DNA from: JANQEU01 sp965228045
GTDB taxonomy: Bacteria; Bacteroidota; Bacteroidia; Cytophagales; Cyclobacteriaceae
Direction of reading: 5' to 3'
Assembly (NCBI GenBank): GCA_965228045.1
Contig: OZ245789.1
Location: 1,984,001 to 2,048,000, forward strand
DNA length: 64,000 nt
Under the pieces are notes generated by a model, which did not search any database, was not told where the DNA came from, and saw only the letters and a list, made by a program, of their open reading frames with translations. The translations under genes and the position numbers were made by a program. The number at the start of each line of letters is the position of its first letter. Position 1 is the stretch's first letter. Shown here in pieces: positions 24,317-32,648 of the stretch.

Positions 24317-26110
24317 GTGAGTCCGGAAGCGATTATAACAATTTGTGTCATAATTGGGGCAGTAGTGCTTTTCGCTACTGAGCTTTTGTCCATCGATCTG
24401 GTGGCGCTCCTGATCATGGTAACGCTTATTATTACCGGCGTTATCACTCCGGAGGAGGGAGTTTCCGGCTTCAGCAATAAGGCCACCATCACCGTAGCCT
24501 TTATGTTTATTCTTAGCGCAGCACTCTTAAAGACCGGAGCGCTTCAGCTGATGGCTCACAGGTTGTCAAGTACGTTCAGGTATAATTTCAATGCCGGAAT
24601 GATTGCCATGATGATCCTGATCGCAATGGTTTCGGCTTTCATCAACAATACACCTGTAGTGGCGGTTTTCATTCCTGTAGTCATACAGATTGCGCATTCA
24701 TCTGGTCAGAATCCCGCTAAAATGCTGATTCCACTATCTTTTGCTTCTATATTTGGCGGAAGCTGCACACTGATTGGCACCTCCACCAATATCCTTGTCA
24801 GTGGTATAGCGGAATCTTACGGTTACGAAGCCATTTCTATGTTTAAGATGACTCCAATGGGGGTTATTTTGTTGACCTGTGGCGTAGGTTATATGATTTT
24901 CATTGGCTTAAAGCTGCTACCGGAAAGAAAGGATGAACGAGACCTGAAAGCAAAATTCGGTATGCGGGATTATCTGACGGAAATTGAGCTTTTGGAAGGC
25001 AATGAGTCAGTTTCAGGAAAAATCATGGACTCTTCCCTGGTCCGTGAATTGGAAATGGACATAATTGAAGTTCGACGGGAAGATGTCCGGTTTACATTGC
25101 CGCCGGGTGATTTTGTCCTGCAGGAACACGATGTCCTTAAGGTTCGGTGCAATATAGAAAAGATCAAATCCTTGAAAGACAGGACCAAGATCGAGATCTC
25201 TTCACCGCTCAAAATTGGAGAGGATGACCTCAAGGGGAAAAACTCATCGCTCGTTGAGATGGTAATTACTTCTAATTCCGAACTCGACAGAAAAACTTTA
25301 AGGGACATTGATTTTAGAATGCGGTATCGGGCTGTGCCCCTGGCCATCAGGCATCGCGAAGAAGTATTGCATGACCACTTATATGAGGTCGAGTTGAAAG
25401 CAGGAGATGTAATACTTGCTGAAGTCAAGAATCACTACATCAAGGAGCTTAAAAAGATGGAGCATGATCAGGATGCGCCATTTGTACTGCTTTCGGAAGA
25501 TTCGATGACTGATTTTAACCGTAAGAGGTTTTATGTAGTAACAGCCATCATAGCTGCAATTGTAATCCTTGCATCGCTTAATATCCTTGACATCATGGTA
25601 GGAGTGATAGCCGGCGTTACGCTTTTGGTGCTTACCAGGTCACTCACCATGAAAGAAGCCTACGAAGCGATCAGTTGGAAGGTGGTCTTTCTGCTTGCCG
25701 GAGCATTGAGCCTTGGGACCGCCATGGTCAATTCAGGCCTGGACGCGGTACTGGCCGGTACCCTGGTGAATAATCTGGGGGAATGGGGTCCGATGTTCGT
25801 GATTTCCGGTCTTTATCTGACTACCTCGTTGCTTACGGAACTGATGTCCAATAACGCCACCGCTGCACTTATGACTCCGATCGCATTGGCCACAGCCCAG
25901 AAACTGGGGCTTGATCCGATTCCTTTTTTGATGACCGTCACCTTTGCTGCATCCGCCAGCTTCATGACGCCGGTAGGTTACCAGACCAATACTATGGTAT
26001 ACTCGGCAGGTCAGTATAAATTCTTCGATTTCCTTAAGGTAGGGACGGCTCTGAACTTGCTTTTCTGGTTGCTGGCCACATTTTTGATTCCATTGATCTA
26101 CGGTTTATAG
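24317..26110 (+). CDS. SLC13/DASS-type transporter with two RCK_C (TrkA-C) domains
   Basis: 597-aa inner-membrane transporter. N-terminal half with about six helices and the GTSTNILVSG signature; a cytoplasmic insertion (about 210-390) with two TrkA-C-like domains (each with a LPPGDFVLQEHDVLKVR-type or ELKAGDVILAEV motif); C-terminal half with ELMSNNATAALMTPIA and MTPVGYQTNTMVYSAGQY. The SNN-T and TPVGYQTN motifs are sodium/substrate sites of SLC13 carriers, which move dicarboxylates, citrate or sulfate. The GTG start at 24317 is the only plausible one, because an in-frame TAA lies at 24308. A 106-bp gap separates it from madM; it could carry a related di- or tricarboxylate, but this is not shown. 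Confidence 0.88.
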   Translation: MSPEAIITICVIIGAVVLFATELLSIDLVALLIMVTLIITGVITPEEGVSGFSNKATITVAFMFILSAALLKTGALQLMAHRLSSTFRYNFNAGMIAMMILIAMVSAFINNTPVVAVFIPVVIQIAHSSGQNPAKMLIPLSFASIFGGSCTLIGTSTNILVSGIAESYGYEAISMFKMTPMGVILLTCGVGYMIFIGLKLLPERKDERDLKAKFGMRDYLTEIELLEGNESVSGKIMDSSLVRELEMDIIEVRREDVRFTLPPGDFVLQEHDVLKVRCNIEKIKSLKDRTKIEISSPLKIGEDDLKGKNSSLVEMVITSNSELDRKTLRDIDFRMRYRAVPLAIRHREEVLHDHLYEVELKAGDVILAEVKNHYIKELKKMEHDQDAPFVLLSEDSMTDFNRKRFYVVTAIIAAIVILASLNILDIMVGVIAGVTLLVLTRSLTMKEAYEAISWKVVFLLAGALSLGTAMVNSGLDAVLAGTLVNNLGEWGPMFVISGLYLTTSLLTELMSNNATAALMTPIALATAQKLGLDPIPFLMTVTFAASASFMTPVGYQTNTMVYSAGQYKFFDFLKVGTALNLLFWLLATFLIPLIYGL

Positions 26111-26154
26111 TATCTCGAAGGGCCCGTTTATAGAATCAATTGGCGGATATTTGT

Positions 26155-26200
26155 AACTATTACTATAAAAATAGTTGTATAATTATAATTATAGTTATAG
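26155..26200. promoter_or_regulatory. Palindromic operator upstream of the BlaI-type repressor gene
   Basis: AACTAT at 26155-26160 is mirrored by ATAGTT at 26171-26176, and ATAGTT recurs at 26191-26196, 20 bp on. A perfect 16-bp palindrome, TATAATTATAATTATA, occupies 26178-26193. The cluster ends 10 bases before the ATG at 26210. BlaI/MecI repressors bind A/T-rich dyads as dimers in front of their own genes, so autoregulation is expected. Confidence 0.65.
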
Positions 26201-26209
26201 TATTGCTTC

Positions 26210-26581
26210 ATGAAGGAATTGACCAAAGCAGAGGAGCAGCTGATGCAGCATCTCTGGTCACTAAAAAAGGCTTATCTAAAAGACATTGTAGAGCAATACC
26301 CTGAACCGGCACCTGCTTACACGACCATTTCCACAGTCGTCAATGTACTTGTAAAAAAGAATTTTATCGGTTTTAATACGCATGGTAAGTCCCGAGAGTA
26401 TTACCCGCTGATCACAAAAGAGGACTATACACGTCAGTCTATGAAAGGTCTGTTGGACAGTTTCTTCGACAATTCTACACGACAATTTGCGTCCTTTTTT
26501 GCTTCGCAGGAAGACCTGTCTATTGAAGAGCTTAAGGAAATCAGGAAGTTGATTGATGAACAAATCGAAAGGAGAAAGTGA
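26210..26581 (+). CDS. BlaI/MecI/CopY family transcriptional repressor
   Basis: 123-aa winged-helix regulator. It starts MKELTKAEEQLMQHLWSLKKAYLKDI and has the wing/recognition region YTTISTVVNVLVKKNFIGFNTHGKSREYYPLI, standard for the Penicillinase_R family; the C-terminal helices form the dimer. It overlaps the M56 peptidase gene by four bases, the usual regulator/sensor pair. In BlaR-BlaI systems the membrane peptidase triggers cleavage of the repressor; here the inducing signal is unknown and no beta-lactamase gene is nearby. Confidence 0.95.
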   Translation: MKELTKAEEQLMQHLWSLKKAYLKDIVEQYPEPAPAYTTISTVVNVLVKKNFIGFNTHGKSREYYPLITKEDYTRQSMKGLLDSFFDNSTRQFASFFASQEDLSIEELKEIRKLIDEQIERRK

Positions 26582-28347
26582 TGGGCGATCTGGTTACATT
26601 TTTTCTAAAGGCCTCCATGATTCAAGTCTTACTTTTCGGGGCCTATTGGTTTATATTCCGAAAAAGTAAACACCATCTCCTAAATCGCTATTATCTGGGA
26701 TTTTCACTCTTTTTGTCCTTTGTTATTCCATTTGTGGAATTACCAGAGTTGACTAATGCTTCTGGACAATCAACTCAAAATGAGGCTGTTAACTGGCTCT
26801 ATCATATACCTATGGCCATTGATAATCTTGAGATGGTACCAGTGGCGTCTGCAGATTCCACCTGGGATGTAGCACAGTACATTTTCTATTTGTATATCGG
26901 GATCGCTACGATATTATTGATACGATCCTTGATATTTATAATTGGCCTTAGGCGCCTTAAAAGACATTCGGAAATAGCCATAGATGAATGGTTTAAACTA
27001 TTCAAAATACCCCGGGGACGTCCATTCAGTTTCTTTTCAAACATTTTTATCCCGGGTTCGATTTTTGGAACAAAATCATTTGATCAGATACTGGCCCATG
27101 AATGTGTGCATGTTAGACAGCACCATTCTCTGGACAGAATTATAGTTGATTTCGTTGTTTCGCTGTTTTGGTTCAATCCCTTCATCTACTTGTATCGAAA
27201 TGCATTCATCGAAATCCACGAATATTTAGCAGATGAGGAGGTTGTGAGACAGTTTCAGGATCCTGTGGCCTATCAGGAGACGCTGTTTTTTCAGCTTCAG
27301 TCTGCGCAATATTCAGGTTTGGTGAGTCATTTCAATTTTTCATTGATTAAAAAAAGAATTGTTATGATGAACACAAAAAAGAAGATGTCAGGCTGGGTAT
27401 ATTCATTGACCTTGCCTGTTGTATTATCCGTGGTTTTGGCTTTTGCCAATAAAGAGACCAATCAATCCATTAATATCGTGGGAGAGGAAATAACTTCCCT
27501 TCTTGGCCCTCTGGAAATTATTGAGACACCGGAAGTCGATATATTGAATTCTGTTGCGAAAAAGCAGCAATTAATTCAAGACCAGAAGCCTTCAATTTTG
27601 CCTTTGAAAAAAACCAAGGAAATTAAAATGACCTCCGGTTTTGGGATGAGAATTGATCCGTTTACGAAAACGGAGAAATTCCATTCGGGTATAGATTTTA
27701 GGTGTCCTTTGGGAACAGAAGTGATGGCAGCCGGAGATGGTACTGTGGAGGAGATCCGAGATAATCCTAATGGCTATGGAAAGTCCATTGTTTTAAATCA
27801 TGGTGGCGAATACAAAACACGTTACTCACAGCTTGGTTCTTTTAAAGTCGAAGAAGGTCAAACTGTGAAGAGGGGAGAAGTAATTGCATTGAGTGGAAAT
27901 TCAGGCCGGTCAACAGCTCCTCATTTGCATTATGAAGTAATTGAAGTTGGTGAGGGGCCTCAGGATCCTGTTGATTTTATAAAGGACTATGAATTCAGTC
28001 AAACTACGAACATTACACCTGATCCGGATAACGAATCGTTGGTTTTAGTTGCCGATTCCAGGGGGTATTTGGTTGATCGTTCGAAAACGAATGAGATTTT
28101 GGTGGTTGCGGAAAGAGACACCTGCATTTCAGTCGTCAGAGTTTCATCGGATGATTCGATGGTCTACCTGGTAGATGGTGAGATAACATCCAGGGAGGAT
28201 GCTGAAGTATTGGACCCAAAGGAAATTAAAACCATTAGAATTGATAAAACGAAAGGTGCATTGGAGGAAGTTGGTGCCGGCGATGATAAAATTGGCGTAG
28301 TGTTTTTGGAACGTAATACCTTAAGAAAAGGCAGACCACGCGAATGA
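26578..28347 (+). CDS. M56 (BlaR1-type) membrane peptidase fused to M23 (LytM) domain
   Basis: 589-aa membrane protein. The first 300 residues carry four hydrophobic segments (about 7-24, 33-48, 95-118 and one after 275) and a gluzincin site HECVH (His174, Glu175, His178) with distal EIHEYLADEEV, as in M56 BlaR1/MecR1 sensors. Beyond the last membrane helix, residues about 345-470 form an M23 domain: GFGMRIDPF, FHSGIDF (zinc ligands His369, Asp373) and PHLHYE (His449, His451). The usual YxHL His is replaced by Gln418 (RYSQL). Residues 480-589 form an unassigned beta-rich tail. The fusion suggests that the sensor directly recognises peptidoglycan or its fragments; whether the M23 part is a hydrolase or only a binding module is uncertain because of Gln418. 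Confidence 0.88.
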   Translation: MMGDLVTFFLKASMIQVLLFGAYWFIFRKSKHHLLNRYYLGFSLFLSFVIPFVELPELTNASGQSTQNEAVNWLYHIPMAIDNLEMVPVASADSTWDVAQYIFYLYIGIATILLIRSLIFIIGLRRLKRHSEIAIDEWFKLFKIPRGRPFSFFSNIFIPGSIFGTKSFDQILAHECVHVRQHHSLDRIIVDFVVSLFWFNPFIYLYRNAFIEIHEYLADEEVVRQFQDPVAYQETLFFQLQSAQYSGLVSHFNFSLIKKRIVMMNTKKKMSGWVYSLTLPVVLSVVLAFANKETNQSINIVGEEITSLLGPLEIIETPEVDILNSVAKKQQLIQDQKPSILPLKKTKEIKMTSGFGMRIDPFTKTEKFHSGIDFRCPLGTEVMAAGDGTVEEIRDNPNGYGKSIVLNHGGEYKTRYSQLGSFKVEEGQTVKRGEVIALSGNSGRSTAPHLHYEVIEVGEGPQDPVDFIKDYEFSQTTNITPDPDNESLVLVADSRGYLVDRSKTNEILVVAERDTCISVVRVSSDDSMVYLVDGEITSREDAEVLDPKEIKTIRIDKTKGALEEVGAGDDKIGVVFLERNTLRKGRPRE

Positions 28348-28357
28348 TCCGGAGAAG

Positions 28358-28957
28358 TCAATCGAGGGTATTCATTTTTCCTTTTTCGGCCTTTACCATT
28401 TCCCATGACGTAACAAATGTCCATCCAAAGACTACCAGAAAAACGAGCCTGTGGTTGACCGGTTCAGACCAGATTCCTGTAAAGACACCTACTATAGAGA
28501 GTACCAAAAGCGTGGCCGCAATGTTGGCCCGCTTTTTTACTTTGGCGGGAAGTGCTTGATTGGAGCCCATCCTGGCAAGTCCAAAAAGCCAAAATGCTAA
28601 CCCCAGGCAAATGGCTACAATATGCGCTTTTGAGAAGGGTGCTCTATTCATTTCCATATCAATGGGAGCGGCTGTAAAAGCAAAGCCCAACCCGAACAGG
28701 CTAAGTAGTACCGACAATAATCTGTCTTCCAGTATCCTCCCATAAAGGAATCCGAATGCCGAGGACAGGAGTCCTACCAGCACAAATCCAAGGAGGTTCC
28801 AACCCAGTGCATTTGGTTCACCATTCGCTCCAAGTTTACTAACGTAGTCATTGAGAAAATCAAAGTCCGGGTGGAGGGAGCCAAAGATGACTAGCGAAGC
28901 AAGAAATAAGCTTACAGCAGACAGACCTAAAATTCCGGTTAATTTTTGGATTGTCAT
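28358..28957 (-). CDS. DUF998 family membrane protein
   Basis: 199-aa integral membrane protein with about six hydrophobic segments; ASLVIFGSLHPDFDFLNDYVSKLGANGEPNALGWN is the DUF998 hallmark (a short loop with Asp-Tyr-Ser/Val-Leu after TM1). Family function is unknown. The start at 28957 is preferred: the open frame upstream to 29047 overlaps the end of mnmE (stop 28971) and encodes no membrane or family-like sequence. Probably cotranscribed with mnmE, 13 bases away. Confidence 0.82.
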   Translation of the reverse strand: MTIQKLTGILGLSAVSLFLASLVIFGSLHPDFDFLNDYVSKLGANGEPNALGWNLLGFVLVGLLSSAFGFLYGRILEDRLLSVLLSLFGLGFAFTAAPIDMEMNRAPFSKAHIVAICLGLAFWLFGLARMGSNQALPAKVKKRANIAATLLVLSIVGVFTGIWSEPVNHRLVFLVVFGWTFVTSWEMVKAEKGKMNTLD

Positions 28958-28970
28958 ACACTTTCGATTC

Positions 28971-30341
28971 TTACTTCCCGATACAAAACTTCGAAAAGAT
29001 GTTTTCCAGTAAGTCATCAGTGGTGATCTCGCCGGTGATTTCTCCAAGGTGCATCAGGGCATTGCGAATGTCCATTGCCACAAAATCATTCGATACCTGG
29101 TTGTCTATGCCTTCAATTACCTGATCAAGGGCTTTATCCGTTTCCCGGAGCCCTTCATAGTGCCTGAGATTTGTCACCACCGTGTTTCCGGATTTAAAGT
29201 CGTCAAGGGATACGATCTTTTTCAACTCATTTTTAAGCATATCCAGGTTTTCCTTGCTGTTGGCAGAAATGAAAGTCGCACGCTCTTTTTTAAGTTTTTC
29301 CTGATTTGAAGTGTTTGCTTTATCCTGCTTATTTCCAACTAATAAATAGGGGATGTCCAGAGATTGTAAATAATCCAGTTGCTGATCTATTTCTGATTCG
29401 AGATCCGATTCCAGGTCAATCAGGTAAATGATGACAGAAGCAGCTTTCATTTTCTCCATGGTCCTTTCCACGCCGATGGCTTCAACCTTATCCTCAGTGG
29501 TCCGGATGCCCGCTGTGTCAATGAACCTGAAAGTGACACCATCTACCTGGATCGTATCCTCAATAACATCCCTCGTTGTGCCCGGAATATCGGAAACGAT
29601 GGCTTTTTCTTCATTTAGAAGTGCATTAAGTAATGTAGATTTTCCCGCATTGGGTTTTCCCGCAATAACGACCGGAATTCCATTTTTAATGGCGTTTCCC
29701 AACGTAAAACTTTCTGTTAGCTTTCTGATAAGTTCCTGCAGCTTATGTATTAGTACTTTTAAGTCTTCCCGACTGGCAAACTCAACGTCTTCTTCGGAGA
29801 AATCAAGTTCCAGCTCTATCATGCTGGCAAAATGGACAAGTTGTTCTCTTAATTCTTTTATTTCTGCGGAAAAACCACCCCTCATCTGCTTCATGGCCGC
29901 CTGGTGCATAGAGTCATTTTCAGAGGCAATCAGATCTGCAACTGCTTCGGCTTGTGCCAGGTCAAACCGCCCATTGAGAAAAGCTCGCTGAGTGTATTCA
30001 CCGGGTTTTGCGAGCCGTGCCCCGGCATTCAACAGCAACCTGATGATCTTCTGGATGATATACGGACTTCCATGAGTGGAAATTTCAATTACATCCTCTT
30101 TGGTATAGGAATTAGGTCCTCTGAACAACGAAACCAGTACCTCATCCACGATTTCATCCTGATCCCGGATGGTTCCAAAATGTATGGTGTGGGAGGGAAG
30201 ATCGGTTAGGTCTTTACCCCGAAAAATTTGATTGACGATGGAAAATGTCTCCTGACCTGATACACGGATCACTCCAATGGCACCAACTCCCGGTGGAGTG
30301 GCAAGGGCAACGATACATTGTTCAGAAAAGCCTCCGCTCAT
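28971..30341 (-). CDS. mnmE: tRNA modification GTPase MnmE
   Basis: 456-aa GTPase that, with MnmG, forms the cmnm5 group at wobble U34 of certain tRNAs. N-terminal tetrahydrofolate-binding domain (CIVALATPPGVGAIGVIRVSG; TQRAFLNGRFDLAQAEAVADLI), helical domain, inserted G domain (GKPNAGKSTLLNALL, DIPGTTRD, DTAGIR, NKQD) and the C-terminal CIGK with the essential Cys. Length is standard (about 450-460). It lies 9 bases downstream of the metal permease gene and may share its transcript, although regulation of a housekeeping gene by the metal operon is not demonstrated. Confidence 0.97.
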   Translation of the reverse strand: MSGGFSEQCIVALATPPGVGAIGVIRVSGQETFSIVNQIFRGKDLTDLPSHTIHFGTIRDQDEIVDEVLVSLFRGPNSYTKEDVIEISTHGSPYIIQKIIRLLLNAGARLAKPGEYTQRAFLNGRFDLAQAEAVADLIASENDSMHQAAMKQMRGGFSAEIKELREQLVHFASMIELELDFSEEDVEFASREDLKVLIHKLQELIRKLTESFTLGNAIKNGIPVVIAGKPNAGKSTLLNALLNEEKAIVSDIPGTTRDVIEDTIQVDGVTFRFIDTAGIRTTEDKVEAIGVERTMEKMKAASVIIYLIDLESDLESEIDQQLDYLQSLDIPYLLVGNKQDKANTSNQEKLKKERATFISANSKENLDMLKNELKKIVSLDDFKSGNTVVTNLRHYEGLRETDKALDQVIEGIDNQVSNDFVAMDIRNALMHLGEITGEITTDDLLENIFSKFCIGK

Positions 30342-30350
30342 ATGCCAAAA

Positions 30351-31238
30351 TTAGACATAGCCAGGTTTTTCCTCAGCGATGATGGATTTTATTCTTCTCT
30401 TTTGCTGGATTCTTTGAATTCCGAATACAATGGCAAATTGAAAACCAGCTATAGTAGCCATGGCTCCGGCTATGGAACCATCAATAGCAGCTGCCAAATA
30501 GTAGCCTAATACGGATACGCTTATGCCAAATAAGGCACTCAGGATCAGCATCTTCTTCAGATGAGTACTGATCAGGTACGCAGTAGCAGGAGGGACGATC
30601 AGTAACGCCACCACCAGGATCGCTCCAACAGATTCGAATGAAGCAACCGTGGTCAGAGACACCAGGCACATAATCAGGTAGTGCCAAACCTGAGAAGAGA
30701 TGCCCACAGCATTTGAAAACGAAGGATCAAAAGTTGTAATGGTGAGTTCTTTATAATTCAAGTAAATAAACGCCAGGATCAGTAGTAAAATGACACTCAT
30801 TACCAGTAAAGCCTTTGGTCCGAGGTTGACTCCATTTGGTAGAATTATGGTATCCAATGGCACATAGGCTATTTCTCCATACAGCACGCAATCCTGATCT
30901 ATGTGCGCATTTCCGGCGTAATAGGATAGCATGATCACCCCAAGAGCAAATAACCAGGTAAATGTGACGCCAATAGAAGCGTCAGTCTGAATGCCACCTT
31001 TTTGATGAAAAAATTCTATCAAAAAGGTCGTAATTACACCTAGCAAACCCGCGCCAAGGAGCATCCAGACCGGATTGGCATCCCCACTCAAAAGAAAGGC
31101 GATCACGATTCCGGGAAGTACTGCGTGTGAGATAGCATCACTCACCATCGCCATTTTCCTCAGGATCAAAAAACTGCCAAGTAATCCGCAACTAACGGCT
31201 ATGATCGACCCGGTCAATATGATGATTAAAGCATCCAT
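30351..31238 (-). CDS. Metal ABC transporter permease, second subunit (ABC-3, TroD/MntB-like)
   Basis: 295-aa inner-membrane protein with about eight hydrophobic segments of the ABC-3 family: it starts MDALIIILTGSIIAVSCGLLGSFLILRKMAMVSDAISHAVLPGI and has the conserved ELTITTFDPSFSNAVG coupling segment and SVGAILVVALLIVPPATAYL. It pairs with the permease encoded at 32649-33938, as TroC and TroD do. The IS3 element between the two genes cuts this gene off from the rest of the operon, so its expression now depends on readthrough from, or a promoter in, the insertion. Coding sequence is intact. Confidence 0.92.
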   Translation of the reverse strand: MDALIIILTGSIIAVSCGLLGSFLILRKMAMVSDAISHAVLPGIVIAFLLSGDANPVWMLLGAGLLGVITTFLIEFFHQKGGIQTDASIGVTFTWLFALGVIMLSYYAGNAHIDQDCVLYGEIAYVPLDTIILPNGVNLGPKALLVMSVILLLILAFIYLNYKELTITTFDPSFSNAVGISSQVWHYLIMCLVSLTTVASFESVGAILVVALLIVPPATAYLISTHLKKMLILSALFGISVSVLGYYLAAAIDGSIAGAMATIAGFQFAIVFGIQRIQQKRRIKSIIAEEKPGYV

Positions 31239-31250
31239 TCAATTAATTAA

Positions 31251-31286
31251 AAATTAAAAATTAAAAATGAAGAATTAAAAATGAAG
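31251..31286. repeat. AT-rich tandem repeats left of the IS3 element
   Basis: A 7-bp period (ATTAAAA) runs from about 31246 to 31266, followed by two exact copies of the 14-mer AATTAAAAATGAAG (31259-31272 and 31273-31286). Comparable AT-rich repeats, in opposite orientation, flank the right side of the element at about 32611-32641. Confidence 0.75.
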
Positions 31287-31323
31287 AACTGAAACTGACC
31301 ATCCCTAAATAAGGTTGACCTGT

Positions 31324-32222
31324 TTAACCATTAGTTTCATTGTTAAAAATAGTAATATTTAAAGAGGTATATACCTGGTCGACTTGGTACAGTTCCTCTA
31401 GCTTTTCGGGTGTTAGTTTTTTTATCCCATTATGTATTCTTTTTTTGTTGTAGTTCAATGCTGCTGATTTTATCTGCTTTTTCAACTGAGCAAAGGATTT
31501 AGGTTTCCAATAGTTAAGATATTCTGTTTTAATTATGCCATTGATCCGTTCAGCATAGGCATTATCCTGAGCTGTTAAAGCCATGCTTATTGAGCAGCCA
31601 CAAGACTTTAATAAATCAACATACTCTTTGTATGTATACTGACTTCCACGATCAGAGTGGTGAACTAGTGGAGCTTTGTGACTTCTCAAAGCCATTTTCA
31701 AAGCCTTTAAGTTGGCTGTTGCCCGCATATGATCTGACACCTGATAGCCAACAATTTTCTTACTGTACACATCAATAATGAAAACCACATAATAAAACCT
31801 TCCATCTACTTCAATGTAAGTGATATCTGACTGCCAAAGCTGAGAAGGACCATTCACCTTCATACCTTTAATCAAATTGGGGTAATAGATCTTTGATGCA
31901 ATCGTGGTTCGACGATAGTTCTTTTGTTGCTTCAAACGATAACCCAAGTCCATCATCAGTTCAATAAAGCGATCACGCCCTATAAAATCAGGTTTTAGTG
32001 TATAATACATCTTTTCAACCCCACAGCCCGGATGCTCAGCTCGTAGTTCATCTGCTTCAAGAATCAGTTGTCTGATCTGATTATCAAAGATCAATTGCCG
32101 TTTCTGATATTGATTCACAGCCTGTTTGCTGATCCCAGCTTCCTGATATAGTCTATTTAAAGAATAGCTCAATCCTACTTGGCGTTCTTTAAACCACTGG
32201 ACGGTGGGGTGTCTGAGTTTTT
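31324..32222 (-). CDS. IS3-family transposase OrfB (DDE integrase domain), expressed by -1 frameshift
   Basis: Catalytic part of the transposase. Counting from the first start-like codon (TTG at 32172): an HTH_21-like helical region, then an integrase core with Asp116 (WQSDITYIEV), Asp174 (VHHSDRGSQYT) and Glu208 (NAYAERINGIIKTEYL), followed by the C-terminal rve_3 region (ALNYNKKRIHNGIKKLTPE). No good start codon exists; the frame is open back to the A8 run and reads HPTVQWFKERQVGLSYSLNRL, so the natural product is an OrfAB fusion made by -1 slippage near 32218-32225. The DDE triad and frame are intact, so the element may be active. Confidence 0.92.
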
Positions 32223-32567
32223 TTTGATATCCATGTCGAATTGCTCTTTAGCAATTTCGATCATCTTTTCTAGGTAATCGATCTTGATCTGTTTTTGGCC
32301 AACCATTCGCTCAAGATCCTTAACCTTGCGTTCAAGGTCCTTAACTTTTTTGGATGTGCTGTCTTTCATCTCAACGACTCTAAATCCTCTCTCATTAAAG
32401 GTAGAGAATTTATATATCCATTGATAGATATTCTGGCAAGCTATACCATGAAGCTTACTTAACTGGTTTACGCTATACTTTCCTGATTCAAATTCGGAAA
32501 CAACGACTCTCTTAAAATCTGTAGTGAATTGACGTTGTGATTTAACTTTCTTGAGATTTGCTTTCAT
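32175..32567 (-). CDS. IS3-family transposase OrfA (helix-turn-helix)
   Basis: 130-aa DNA-binding protein of the HTH_Tnp_1 type: FTTDFKRVVVSEFESGKYSVNQLSKLHGIACQNIYQWIYKF is the helix-turn-helix region, followed by a leucine-zipper-like coiled coil (VKDLERKVKDLERMVGQKQIKIDYLEKMIEIAKEQF) used for multimerisation. The ATG at 32567 is preferred to the one at 32591, which would overlap the terminal inverted repeat. Stop TAG at 32175 follows the slippery run by about 40 bases. Confidence 0.9.
   Translation of the reverse strand: MKANLKKVKSQRQFTTDFKRVVVSEFESGKYSVNQLSKLHGIACQNIYQWIYKFSTFNERGFRVVEMKDSTSKKVKDLERKVKDLERMVGQKQIKIDYLEKMIEIAKEQFDMDIKKNSDTPPSSGLKNAK
32218..32225 (-). promoter_or_regulatory. 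A8 slippery site for programmed -1 frameshifting
   Basis: Eight A residues on the minus strand cover codons AAA AAA AAC of orfA (Lys-Lys-Asn). Slipping back one base moves ribosomes into the orfB frame, which is open from here. This matches the A-rich frameshift windows of IS3/IS150 elements. Confidence 0.75.
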
Positions 32568-32610
32568 ATAAATTAACTCAAAAGCAGTCAACCTATATCA
32601 GGGACGGACA

Positions 32611-32641
32611 ATTCTTAATTCTTAATTCTTAATTCTTAATT
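32611..32641. repeat. 7-bp tandem repeat right of the IS3 element
   Basis: Four copies of ATTCTTA plus a partial one. On the opposite strand the unit reads TAAGAAT, similar to the AT-rich units on the left side of the IS element, but inverted. Confidence 0.75.
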
Positions 32642-32648
32642 CCTTTCA

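Larger units (their letters stand above)
31296..32610 (-). mobile_element. IS3-family insertion sequence (IS150-like), complete
   Basis: 1315-bp element with terminal inverted repeats of 24 bp, 18 of 24 matching: left 31296-31319 (begins TGACCATCCCT), right 32587-32610 (ends AGGGACGGACA, complement TGTCCGTCCCT). Ends are TG...CA as in IS3 elements. It holds two overlapping-frame genes on the minus strand with an A8 slippery run between them. No 3-5 bp target duplication is visible (AAC on the left, ATT on the right). It sits between two permease genes of a metal ABC operon. Confidence 0.9.

Noticed and set aside
29428..29991. Plus-strand reading frame of 187 codons
   Set aside because: Antisense to mnmE and rich in Ser/Thr as expected for a shadow frame; no motif.
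31293..32613. Target-site duplication of the IS3 element
   Set aside because: Left flank AAC and right flank ATT do not match for 3-5 bp, and shifting the ends by a base does not create a match.
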